Below, piece after piece: positions 38,519 to 47,047 of a DNA stretch of 49,118 nt. The notes below the pieces were generated by a model. The model was not told the DNA's origin. It saw only the letters and a list, made by a program, of their open reading frames with translations, and ran no database searches. A program made the position numbers and the translations under genes. Position 1 is the first letter of the stretch. Every line of letters starts with the position of its first letter. The stretch comes from Methylophaga sp. (GTDB lineage: Bacteria; Pseudomonadota; Gammaproteobacteria; Nitrosococcales; Methylophagaceae): the NCBI GenBank assembly GCA_030148085.1, contig JASBUF010000036.1, positions 1-49,118 on the forward strand, read 5' to 3'.

Positions 38519-39328
38519 ATGTCTGAAAAACAAGTGACCATTCTCGTTCCAAACTACCGAACACCTGAGATCACAAAAATCTGTTTGCGCCTGCTACGTA
38601 AATTCACCAATCATGATCTGGCGGACGTCGTCGTGATCGACAATGACTCTGGCGACGCCTCCACAGAGTACCTGCGCGAATTAACGTGGATAAAACTGAT
38701 AGAGCGCAACTGCGAAGCCGGAGAGTCTGGTGTGCAAGCGCATTCGAGGGCTTTGGATTTGGCCTTGCAGGAGGTCAACACACCCTATGTTTTATCAATC
38801 CACACCGACACCTTCGTGAAACGAAACGACTGGCTTGAGATTTTGCTTAAGCAGTTTGATGAAGCAGGCGTTGCCGGTGTCGGCTCATGGAAGCTGGAAT
38901 CAAAAAATGCACTGCGTCGGGCAGGAATCAAATTCGAGCAGTCATGGAAATTTCTGCTGCATAAATTTTTCGGTTACAACCGTTATAACCCGCAACGTCT
39001 CGATGCCAATGCGCAGTATCTGAGAAGCCATTGTGCCATGTACCGCACGGAGATCATCCGCAGCATCCAGACCAGTTTTGGTGATGGTGATGATACTGCC
39101 GGTAAAGTCATGCACCAGAAAATGCAGCAGGCAGGTTACGTGATGAAGTTTTTAAGCTCTGAGTTTCTTGGAAAGTATGTTGACCATCTCAATCATGCCA
39201 CCTCCGTGTTAAACCCAGAGCTCAGACGCTCAGGAATGAGTTCACCCAAAGAAGTAAAAAAGATTAAACAGCAGCTAAGAGGCATTGATGCTGAGGGCAT
39301 TCTTTCTCTAACAGAGCTAGACAAATAA
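38519..39328 (+). CDS. Family 2 glycosyltransferase
   Basis: The 269-residue protein has a GT-A fold: VTILVPNYRTPEITKICLRL, VVIDNDSGDAS and the DxD-like HTDTF. It is cytoplasmic with no membrane helix. The sugar and acceptor are unknown; the position after waaF points to LPS core or a surface glycan. Confidence 0.88.
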   Translation: MSEKQVTILVPNYRTPEITKICLRLLRKFTNHDLADVVVIDNDSGDASTEYLRELTWIKLIERNCEAGESGVQAHSRALDLALQEVNTPYVLSIHTDTFVKRNDWLEILLKQFDEAGVAGVGSWKLESKNALRRAGIKFEQSWKFLLHKFFGYNRYNPQRLDANAQYLRSHCAMYRTEIIRSIQTSFGDGDDTAGKVMHQKMQQAGYVMKFLSSEFLGKYVDHLNHATSVLNPELRRSGMSSPKEVKKIKQQLRGIDAEGILSLTELDK

Positions 39329-39368
39329 TCTCGTCTTCAGATTTAAAGTCTGAAAGAGGATCAATACA

Positions 39369-40850
39369 TTGAAAAACTACTCGCCTTTACAGAACTTCAT
39401 TCATCTAAGGTTGATTGTCGCATTGGCAAGTCTCTGTTTATCTTTGCTGGCAATCAAAATTGACGACCTGATAAATGTTGATGGGGTCATGTATCTCAAC
39501 ATGGCAGAAGCATTTGTCACAGGTGGTCTGACCTCCGCCAGTCAATTATACGACTGGCCGTTCTTCTCCATTCTAATAGGGTTACTGAGTGAGTATTCGT
39601 GGCTCGATCTCGAAACTAGCGCCTTAGTCATCAACGCTATCCTATTTGTAATCCTTACAGATGGCTTATTACTAGTGAGTAATGAGGGCCTTCGTTCATT
39701 ACCCTCCACGGCTATCGCAGGAGCCGTCATTATATGTTTTTACACGTTAAACGAATATCGTGACTTCATCATTAGAGACGTTGGCTACTGGGCCATGACG
39801 ATCCTCGCATTACTCCAGTTCTTAAAGTTTTTCGATGACAGACAAACAAAAAGACTTATCTACTGGCTAATACTCAGCTGTATTGGAGTGATGTTTCGAA
39901 TTGAGGGGATCATACTTCTCACACTCATGCCACTAATGATTCTGCTATCAACACATAAGAAAAAGTACTATTTCGTCTCCTTGGCGTATCTACCATTAGT
40001 TCTGTTGTCGGCATTACTCGTCGTAGTCATGACTAACGATGCCAACCTATGGGGTGCATTTTCCAAGCTTTCAGAATATCAAAGGTATTTCCAGCTTGAA
40101 CAACTAATGGGTAATTTTTGGCAGGATGAAGCCATCATTGCTAATCAAGTAATCAACCCCATTGCGAAAGATCAGGCTGGAATACTCTTAATGTCTGGTC
40201 TAATTGGACTAGTACTACATGACATAGTCACGGGATTGTCTTTAAGCTTACTGCTCCTTTACGCAATGGCTTCACGTGCCGAAAATCATTCTAGTAAGAG
40301 CTACAGACAGGTAATTACTGGCTTTCTATTGATCAACCTGCTGATTTTATTTTCCTTTACATTTTCTAAGCAATTCATCACTACAAGGTATTGCATACTC
40401 GCTATCCTTGCGATCATGCTGCTAATGATGCCAAAGATAGTCATGTATGTTCAAACAGCCATCACTCAGCGAAATTACCTTAAAATATCCTTCATCCTGC
40501 TCCTCCTGAGCCTTAGTCTTGTGGATACATTCCATACAACTTCATCAAAAAAATACATTACAGATGCTATTGCATGGACAGCTCACAATAGTGACAAAAA
40601 CTCGAGTATTTTTACAAACGATGAACATGTTGCCTTCTACTTGGCGCATAAGTACGAACACATCAATGTCTCATTGCATAAAAAACGGCTTAATTTATGT
40701 ACCTACGACTTTGCAGTTATTGTTGAGAAAAATGTCAGTGCACGCATATCTAAATCCATCAAGATGTGTGACTGGCAGCTATACAAACGTTTTGACGATG
40801 GGCGGCGATCAGTAAAGATATACAGGTCTCAGGTTTCTGATGACAATTAG
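39369..40850 (+). CDS. Polytopic membrane protein resembling GT39/ArnT-type lipid-linked sugar transferases
   Basis: The start is a TTG at 39369, with AGAGGA about 10 nt before it. No ATG follows closely. The 493 residues hold about ten to eleven membrane helices. The N-terminal loop after helix 1 contains KIDDLINVDGVMYLNMAEAF, which has the Asp expected of family GT-C enzymes. A soluble domain ends the protein. The DNA is visibly richer in A and T than the surrounding genes, which suggests horizontal acquisition. The donor is probably a polyprenyl-linked sugar, but I cannot name it. Confidence 0.7.
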   Translation: MKNYSPLQNFIHLRLIVALASLCLSLLAIKIDDLINVDGVMYLNMAEAFVTGGLTSASQLYDWPFFSILIGLLSEYSWLDLETSALVINAILFVILTDGLLLVSNEGLRSLPSTAIAGAVIICFYTLNEYRDFIIRDVGYWAMTILALLQFLKFFDDRQTKRLIYWLILSCIGVMFRIEGIILLTLMPLMILLSTHKKKYYFVSLAYLPLVLLSALLVVVMTNDANLWGAFSKLSEYQRYFQLEQLMGNFWQDEAIIANQVINPIAKDQAGILLMSGLIGLVLHDIVTGLSLSLLLLYAMASRAENHSSKSYRQVITGFLLINLLILFSFTFSKQFITTRYCILAILAIMLLMMPKIVMYVQTAITQRNYLKISFILLLLSLSLVDTFHTTSSKKYITDAIAWTAHNSDKNSSIFTNDEHVAFYLAHKYEHINVSLHKKRLNLCTYDFAVIVEKNVSARISKSIKMCDWQLYKRFDDGRRSVKIYRSQVSDDN

Positions 40851-40993
40851 GTTAGCCATATGAATAGCTGGAGTCCGCTAGGCGATAACATTATTCTGAC
40901 TTCGGTTAAGGAATCAGTAAAAACTCCCTCTTAATTCAGCTGATTTTAGATTTACAAGACAAGGGGCAGAACTGAAAACTCACCGCATTATAT

Positions 40994-41002
40994 TGCTATA
41001 AT
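40994..41002 (+). promoter_or_regulatory. Extended -10 promoter before the carbamoyltransferase gene
   Basis: TGCTATAAT is a perfect extended -10 box. Transcription would begin near 41009, giving a leader of about 25 nt. The ribosome site is weak. The AT-rich gap of 183 bp upstream shows no other feature. Confidence 0.5.
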
Positions 41003-41033
41003 CATTGGTTTTATCAGATTTGATGACCGAATT

Positions 41034-42755
41034 ATGATCGTTTTAGGCCTATCCGGCGCCGTGAACCACGACGCCTCTGCTGCTTTATACATTGATGGCA
41101 AACTTGTCGCTGCTGCCGAGGAAGAGCGCTTCCTGCGTGATAAACACGCCAAGGGCAAAATGCCTTATGAAGCCACTAAGTTCTGCCTTGAGTTTGCCGG
41201 CATCAAACCGGAACAGGTCGACATTGTCGCTTTTCCTTATGCCGAAATCGGTCTGAAATCCAATGCCCGCTGGCACTATGCCAAACGTCACTGGTATGCA
41301 CCGGACAGAGCCCTGACAGCGCTATTCAGCGGTAACCGCCGTTACTGGCGCAATCATCAGAACGTCATGAAACTGCTGGACGATCTGGGTATTGGCTCAG
41401 ATCGGGTCAAATTTGTCCCCGTCGAGCATCATCTGGCTCATGCCAGCAGTGCCTATCACCTGAGTGGCTTTCAGGAAAAAACCGCAATTATCGGTATCGA
41501 TGGTAAAGGCGAGTACGCCACCACTTTCTTTGGTTACGGCGAAAACGGCAAGATTCACAAAATCAAAGAGTTCTACGACCCCGATTCGTTAGGTGGCATG
41601 TATGGTGCTCTGACCGAATACCTCGGCTTTGAAATGCTCGACGGCGAATTCAAGGTCATGGGCATGGCACCTTATGGCAACCCTAAGCGTTTTGACTTCT
41701 CTCGCCTGATTGAGTGTAAAGACGGCGAGTTCCGTGTTAACAATAAACTCGTCAACACCGTGGGTTTCCGCCGATTCAAGAAAGACGGCAAAGGCTACTT
41801 CTTCAGCCCTGCACTCATCGACTGGCTCGGCCCGATGCGCGAAGGTGATGAAAAAGACGAACCGTATATCGACTATGCCGCCAGCATTCAGGACTTACTG
41901 GAAAAAACCGCACTGGAGCTAATTGAATACTATCTTGGCGACATTATTCGTGATACCGGTAAAGTCGCCTACGCTGGCGGTGTGGCACTCAACGTCAAAC
42001 TCAATCAACGCATTATCGCCATGCCCGGCGTCAAAGAACTGTTTGTTCAGCCCGCAGCTAGTGATGCGGGTACTGCAATCGGTGCAGCTAGTTATGCCTC
42101 ACAACAGGCTGGTGTTCCGGTTGAAAAAATGGAACACGCCTACCTCGGACCGCAATACACCACTGAACAGTGTATCGATGCCTGTGAAAACTACAACCAG
42201 CCTGTCAAATGGCAACGTATGGAAAATGTGCAGGTAGAGACCGCTAAAATTCTGGCTGACGGCAACCCGGTGTCCTGGTTTCAGGGGCGGATGGAGTTCG
42301 GCCCTCGTGCCTTGGGTAACCGTAGCATTCTGGGCAGCCCGAGTCATAGTGGCGTCGCGGACCGCATCAATGCCCAAATCAAATACCGTGAACGCTGGCG
42401 TCCGTTCTGCCCAAGCATGCTCGATACGGTTGCGCCGGAAATTCTACAAACCGATCATCCCAGCCCGTATATGACCTTTACCTTTGATGTGGCTGAAAGC
42501 TGGAAAGGCCGTATTCCCGAAGTAGTTCACGAAGACGGTACGGCTCGTGCCCAAATTGTTACCGAGCATACCAATCCACGTTACTACAGCCTGTTGCAGG
42601 AAATGGAGAAACTGACCGGTAACGGTGTGGTGCTCAACACCTCATTGAATCGTCGTGGTGAACCGATGGTCTGCAGCCCCACCGATGCACTGAATATGTT
42701 CTTTGGTTCCGATCTGCAGTATCTGGTGATGGAAGATATTCTCATTACTAAATGA
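41034..42755 (+). CDS. NodU/CmcH-family O-carbamoyltransferase
   Basis: This 573-residue enzyme transfers a carbamoyl group from carbamoyl phosphate, via carbamoyl adenylate, to a hydroxyl. The N-terminal ASKHA-like domain shows GLSGAVNHDASAALYIDG, the metal motif VEHHLAHASSAY and GIDGKGEYATT. The C-terminal YrdC-like part has WFQGRMEFGPRALGNRSI. In Pseudomonas aeruginosa a carbamoyltransferase decorates heptose in the LPS core, so the same target is likely here given waaF, waaP and waaG nearby. Confidence 0.92.
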   Translation: MIVLGLSGAVNHDASAALYIDGKLVAAAEEERFLRDKHAKGKMPYEATKFCLEFAGIKPEQVDIVAFPYAEIGLKSNARWHYAKRHWYAPDRALTALFSGNRRYWRNHQNVMKLLDDLGIGSDRVKFVPVEHHLAHASSAYHLSGFQEKTAIIGIDGKGEYATTFFGYGENGKIHKIKEFYDPDSLGGMYGALTEYLGFEMLDGEFKVMGMAPYGNPKRFDFSRLIECKDGEFRVNNKLVNTVGFRRFKKDGKGYFFSPALIDWLGPMREGDEKDEPYIDYAASIQDLLEKTALELIEYYLGDIIRDTGKVAYAGGVALNVKLNQRIIAMPGVKELFVQPAASDAGTAIGAASYASQQAGVPVEKMEHAYLGPQYTTEQCIDACENYNQPVKWQRMENVQVETAKILADGNPVSWFQGRMEFGPRALGNRSILGSPSHSGVADRINAQIKYRERWRPFCPSMLDTVAPEILQTDHPSPYMTFTFDVAESWKGRIPEVVHEDGTARAQIVTEHTNPRYYSLLQEMEKLTGNGVVLNTSLNRRGEPMVCSPTDALNMFFGSDLQYLVMEDILITK

Positions 42756-43216
42756 CGGACATGAACTCTCCGCCGGACTACCAATTGCCCATGGTGAGGT
42801 TAACATCGGGATGTGTCATATCAACCCACAACAAAAGAAAGCAACTTGTGTCTCTGAGTGGTTGTTAATCATGATGATAAAAAACCAACGTGAGCAGGCT
42901 TATTGCAAGTTCTTGAAAACAAGACTTACTGACTGACCGCCGAACCCAGGCCTCATCGAGAATAGCAACTAATCCAAGGGTCGGAGCAGTCTTCGTTTTT
43001 GTTCGCTGTGATAATAGCGAACATGCGAAGGCACTGGCACCTTAGCTAAAGGACGATATGAGGTTTCCGTTAACACCAGAAAATATAAAGAAACACTCAA
43101 AAGCGAAGAATTTCTTATGGCAGTCAGACAACGGTGGCAACGGCAAAATTCATTTTACCGATTGTTTGGTAGCGTCGACTTTATATCTCTGCCAATTATT
43201 TAACTTTCCTCGGTAG
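42752..43216 (+). pseudogene. Possible decayed glycosyltransferase remnant filling the 42756-43303 gap
   Basis: No intact gene is seen in this 548-bp gap. A 38-codon frame at 42752-42868 overlaps the carbamoyltransferase stop (ATGA) and encodes LPMVRLTSGCVISTHNKRKQ, similar to the opening of family 2 glycosyltransferases (PMVSVVISTHNRKQ) with small insertions. Further on, one reading frame stays mostly open, interrupted by one TGA and one TAG, and includes NPRVGAVFVFVRCDNSEHAK. The last piece, 43058-43216, is a 52-codon frame with an AAAGGA site that matches nothing I recognise. An imperfect hairpin (GTTCGCT...AGCGAAC) lies at 43001-43021. Decay of one gene is the simplest reading but not proven. 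Confidence 0.3.
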
Positions 43217-43303
43217 AGAAAAAATACAACTTAAGTGGCAACGCTCAAGTAAACTGCTTATAAGACAGTATACCTATTGAAAGGGAGCTAACGAGGTTCT
43301 ACT

Positions 43304-43993
43304 ATGCGTTTACTCGTCGATTATTTTCTACGAATGAAAGCGGCAAAAAAGCATATCAGGCTAAGTTCACTGAGGGGGTTCGCCCCAAAAAGTAGCTTAA
43401 AATTAGAAGCCTATTCCAGGCTGGGTGACGTCACCGTTGATCAAACCCAATCAGCAGAACCACTTCTGTCTGTTGGTGCATACAGCTATGTCAGAAGCGG
43501 TTCACGCTTGTTGAGCATTTCTGAAATTGGTCGTTATTGCTCCATCGGCAGAAATGTCACTCTTGGACTTAATCCACGAAACCATCCGCTACACTGGGTA
43601 TCCAGTAGCACCCAGTTCAGTCGCCATTACCAAAGAAAAGTCACGCCGCTGAGAATCGGCCATGATGTCTGGATTGGTGATAATGCTGTTGTAATGGCAG
43701 GAATTAACATTGGATACGGAGCTGTCATTGGATGTAATGCCGTGGTCACAAAAGATGTCTTGCCCTACCAAATTGTAGCTGGCAATCCAGCCAAACCAAT
43801 TCGGTTCAGGTTTAATGATGAGATTATTGCAGCTTTACTTCGATCCACTTGGTGGCAGTATGATCGTTCTCAATTAGACTTACTCGACTTCGAAAATGTC
43901 ACTCACTTTGCAACAGCATCAAGAAGCTTAAGCCAAAAAGCCTGTTACAGTGTCATTGAGCTTCAAGGACGCAGGATAACTAAAAGCTCATAA
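43304..43993 (+). CDS. Hexapeptide-repeat (xenobiotic/CatB-type) acetyltransferase
   Basis: This 229-residue protein has the left-handed beta-helix: SYVRSGSRLLSISEIGRYCS, IGRNVTLGLNPRNHPLHWVS (catalytic His), IGHDVWIGDNAVVMAG, GYGAVIGCNAVVTKDV and PYQIVAGNPAKPIRFRF. CatB-like enzymes use acetyl-CoA to acetylate a hydroxyl, often on sugars in glycan clusters. Its end overlaps the convergent sulfotransferase gene by 6 bp. Confidence 0.9.
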   Translation: MRLLVDYFLRMKAAKKHIRLSSLRGFAPKSSLKLEAYSRLGDVTVDQTQSAEPLLSVGAYSYVRSGSRLLSISEIGRYCSIGRNVTLGLNPRNHPLHWVSSSTQFSRHYQRKVTPLRIGHDVWIGDNAVVMAGINIGYGAVIGCNAVVTKDVLPYQIVAGNPAKPIRFRFNDEIIAALLRSTWWQYDRSQLDLLDFENVTHFATASRSLSQKACYSVIELQGRRITKSS

Positions 43994-44830
43994 CTTTCTG
44001 AGGGCGTTCCTGATCAAGGCTATAGTCTTTCCATATCGGCGAGACTGCGATAAACGATAGAAGAGTTGTCGTCGCTTCATCGTAATATTTTTCTCTTTCC
44101 AACGACGAAACGCAGATTTCTGTTTGATCGACTCATCCTGATTGTCAGGCTCGATGCCCTCTAACTCTGACAACCATGAGGAATCAGACTCGTAGTCAAG
44201 CCTAATCAACGTGTCGGTAATATCACCATACTTCTCAATCTGAGCCTTAATGTAAGGCTTATTTTTCCGCCAGTTTCCAATACTGACAGGACTGATCGGA
44301 CGTAGCCCTCCCAACGCCGCATCTGACTTATCTGATGGTTTGGCTTGTAAGTGATACTCACTAAACAATGCTTTGCGTTTTAGAAATGGCATCTTTTGTT
44401 CAAGCAGAGCTTGCACGCTATCCGGGTGAGAAACCAAATCTTCATATTTTATTGTGATGAAGTTTGGCTCGTTTTCCAGTTTTTCTGCGATCGCATGATG
44501 CGCTTTCCAATCTGCAAGATTTCCCCAGATCTTTTTATCCGCACGGTTATTTTTGTGGCTACGGCTCGCTATCGCATCACGTGGGTCACGTAACATATAG
44601 ATCACGTACAACTCTGGGTTGATAGATAAAGGATAAGCGACCCGTTTAATATCATTCGGATTCTTTGTACAAAGCACATCACTGCAGTTAGTAAATTCTT
44701 TGAAAATACTATGTTCATGCTCCGTATAACCATCGATGTCAAAGCAAGTGATCATCAATTCCGTCATGAGTGTCGTACCACTTCGTGGAACACAGCCAAC
44801 AATGTGTATATGATGCTTGTGCATAGTCAT
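43988..44830 (-). CDS. Sulfotransferase
   Basis: This 280-residue protein carries the PAPS-binding motifs: the 5' phosphosulfate loop CVPRSGTTLMTELM, and the 3' phosphate motif LRDPRDAIASR. It likely adds sulfate to a surface sugar or lipid. The location between an acetyltransferase and LPS kinases suggests core or O-chain modification. The gene is rather AT-rich. Confidence 0.88.
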   Translation of the reverse strand: MTMHKHHIHIVGCVPRSGTTLMTELMITCFDIDGYTEHEHSIFKEFTNCSDVLCTKNPNDIKRVAYPLSINPELYVIYMLRDPRDAIASRSHKNNRADKKIWGNLADWKAHHAIAEKLENEPNFITIKYEDLVSHPDSVQALLEQKMPFLKRKALFSEYHLQAKPSDKSDAALGGLRPISPVSIGNWRKNKPYIKAQIEKYGDITDTLIRLDYESDSSWLSELEGIEPDNQDESIKQKSAFRRWKEKNITMKRRQLFYRLSQSRRYGKTIALIRNALRKL

Positions 44831-44837
44831 TCTCTAG

Positions 44838-46232
44838 TCAGAGGTTGTGCTGATTGTTTAGTTTGCTAGCGTCGATGCTTTTGGACCAGTTTCTCATAAA
44901 CCGCTGCTGATCCCGAGAAAACGCGCGTTCAAAAGTCCAGTCATAGTGATGCTCCTGCATAGCATCAAGATCAATTAGCTCTACTTGGCCATTTTCAGTC
45001 AGTAATAAATTACTGGCTTTCATATCGCCGTGACTGAGACGGTACTCTCGCATCAGACTGAAAATGCGTCTGATCTGTTTGAGCACGGGTTCTTTAGGGG
45101 CTTCATCGGCATACACCTGAGACAATTCACTGGCATGCTCAAGATATTCACTAATCAGATAAGCTCGTTTACGCAGCGGTCCTAAACGGTGTTCGACAAA
45201 ACCCAATACGGCTGGCGTTGGAATCCCTAGCAGGTTCATTAGATTCCCTTGCCGCCAGGCATTGGCCGCCCGGCTCGGTCGCCAGCATCGTTTTAGAAAG
45301 TGCCAGACAGACTTCATGTTATAGCGCTTAATTATTACCCGTCTGCCGCCAAGTTCGGTCAGGACAACGGTCGCACTGTTACCATCCTTAATCTTTTCAC
45401 CCTGCTCCACCAGCCTATCGATATCGGCAATCCTGGACTCATCGATATGCTTTAGAAATGCCCGTTTAAACGCATACTCCTGCTGCCTGTCCTTGTGGTA
45501 AACGGTCATAGTGCAAGCGCGGAAACACTTACTCAGGTACATTTCCTTACGTTTATGCCAGGCTTTGTCCAACAGACGTTTAAAATCGCTATGTGCCTGG
45601 GCATCAAAAACCCATTGCCTTGACTGATAGTAAGTGCTCAGCTTTTCCAGCAGAATACGCTGCTCATCAGGGACAAACTGCGACACCAGCCGAGCCAGAT
45701 TTTTCAGGCTTTTCTTCGCACTTAAAGGCTGCCCAGGCTGACCATTTATCGAAGCCAGATCAATCAGATACAGTCCTTTCTGCGTCTGCAGAATATTATC
45801 GGTGTGAATATCCTGCTGATAGATACCGCCCATATGGCACTGCACCATTAGCTGTAATAAGGCCTGCACCTGTTGTGTCTGCTGTTTACCATCCAGTGTA
45901 AACACCTCGGCATCTTCCAGATATTCATAGGCTATCACTAAGCATCCGGCAAAGTTATCGCTGAGGAATTTCTTCAAAGGCACAGCAACACCGGCAGCCA
46001 TACAGGTGCGGTAGCCATGCTGCTCACGTGACAGTTCCCGCCATCCTTTTTTATTCGGTACAAATAGCTTCAACAACAGAGATGCATTATGGTGACGTGT
46101 TTTGATGACCAGTCGTCTGCCAGGCAACCAACGCAGCACTTGCTCACACTGATATGTTTCTCCATCGACATTAATGTCAAACTGCCCCGGCACCGCTTTT
46201 CCGGCTAAAAACTGCTTGATAGCCTCATTCAT
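44838..46232 (-). CDS. Double-domain LPS-core kinase (two WaaP/InaA-type kinase folds in one protein)
   Basis: The start is ATG 46232 (MNEAIKQFLAGKAVPG), overlapping the waaP stop as ATGA. The 464 residues contain two kinase units. Unit 1 (about 1-230) has IKT, catalytic loop QQDIHTDNIL and metal loop LIDLAS. Unit 2 (about 235-464) has VIIKRY, HGDMKASNLL and LIDLDAM. Both keep the catalytic Asp-Asn and metal Asp, so both may be active. I recall a similar arrangement next to a carbamoyltransferase in Pseudomonas aeruginosa (PA5006 region). The role would be phosphorylating core heptose or Kdo. Confidence 0.88.
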   Translation of the reverse strand: MNEAIKQFLAGKAVPGQFDINVDGETYQCEQVLRWLPGRRLVIKTRHHNASLLLKLFVPNKKGWRELSREQHGYRTCMAAGVAVPLKKFLSDNFAGCLVIAYEYLEDAEVFTLDGKQQTQQVQALLQLMVQCHMGGIYQQDIHTDNILQTQKGLYLIDLASINGQPGQPLSAKKSLKNLARLVSQFVPDEQRILLEKLSTYYQSRQWVFDAQAHSDFKRLLDKAWHKRKEMYLSKCFRACTMTVYHKDRQQEYAFKRAFLKHIDESRIADIDRLVEQGEKIKDGNSATVVLTELGGRRVIIKRYNMKSVWHFLKRCWRPSRAANAWRQGNLMNLLGIPTPAVLGFVEHRLGPLRKRAYLISEYLEHASELSQVYADEAPKEPVLKQIRRIFSLMREYRLSHGDMKASNLLLTENGQVELIDLDAMQEHHYDWTFERAFSRDQQRFMRNWSKSIDASKLNNQHNL

Positions 46233-47047
46233 GCGTCTTGCTTCCTGTGCCATTTTCCCAGCAACTGTTGTGCACGCTTATCTACATTTCGCCAGAAACG
46301 TCCCTGCTGGCTAAGCACCTGAGGTAGTGATAAACCTGAATAAAGCACCATAAAGCGATAACGATCGCGACTAGTCAGTGACACTTCAATGGCGGAAAAA
46401 TATAACGATCCCAAATCCTTAATTAACCAACGGTCAGGCACTTTACGTCGTTGCTCAGTGCGATGAAGATCAATCAGAAATAGTTCAGTTTCCATTCCAA
46501 ACTCATTCGTTTCGGCAAAGGACTCATCGAGCAGAAAATGACAAAGATAATAGTCACGGTGATTAAGCCCAGCTTGATGCATCTTACGACTGGTTAGAGC
46601 GAGCTTCTTAATTAAGGTCTGTTTTGTGCGAAAAGTAGGAGGATTGTCTCGCCATTGCACACCTAGATGCTCAAGACTCATGGTCTCGCTCAAATCATCG
46701 GTAATCACAAAAGAGCGACGACGCGCTGGATTCCAGCCCATCTCACCATAACCGGCAAGTTGCATGGTGCCAATTTCCAAGTCATGTAAACGCTGTATCG
46801 CCTGCCACTCATTACGTGCACTAATGATTGGTTTTCTGAACTGCAGCAGATTTTTAATAATCTCGCCCCAACCGACGCCCGCATGGTATTTGAGAAAATA
46901 GCTACGACCGTTTAGCTCAAAGCGTAAGGTGCGGCGCCCTTCCTTATCTCTAAACACATCGCCAGGTAAGTTTTTTAAGAGGTCGAAAATATCTTTGCCT
47001 TGCCAGGCGGCCTGTAAATCGTCACGAAGGTATAGGGTTTGACTCAT
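46229..47047 (-). CDS. waaP: WaaP, LPS core heptose(I) kinase
   Basis: WaaP phosphorylates heptose I of the LPS inner core. The start is ATG 47047 (MSQTLYLRDDLQAAW), overlapping the waaG stop as ATGA. The 272 residues match the usual 265-270: FLKYHAGVGWGEIIKNLLQ, catalytic loop LNHRDYYLCHFLLD and the metal-binding FLIDLHRTEQRR. It is between waaG and the double kinase, all three in overlap. Confidence 0.96.
   Translation of the reverse strand: MSQTLYLRDDLQAAWQGKDIFDLLKNLPGDVFRDKEGRRTLRFELNGRSYFLKYHAGVGWGEIIKNLLQFRKPIISARNEWQAIQRLHDLEIGTMQLAGYGEMGWNPARRRSFVITDDLSETMSLEHLGVQWRDNPPTFRTKQTLIKKLALTSRKMHQAGLNHRDYYLCHFLLDESFAETNEFGMETELFLIDLHRTEQRRKVPDRWLIKDLGSLYFSAIEVSLTSRDRYRFMVLYSGLSLPQVLSQQGRFWRNVDKRAQQLLGKWHRKQDA

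Noticed and set aside
43001-43021. GTTCGCT...AGCGAAC hairpin as a terminator or attachment site
   Set aside because: The T run lies on the 5' side, no integrase or direct repeats are near, and the region looks decayed.
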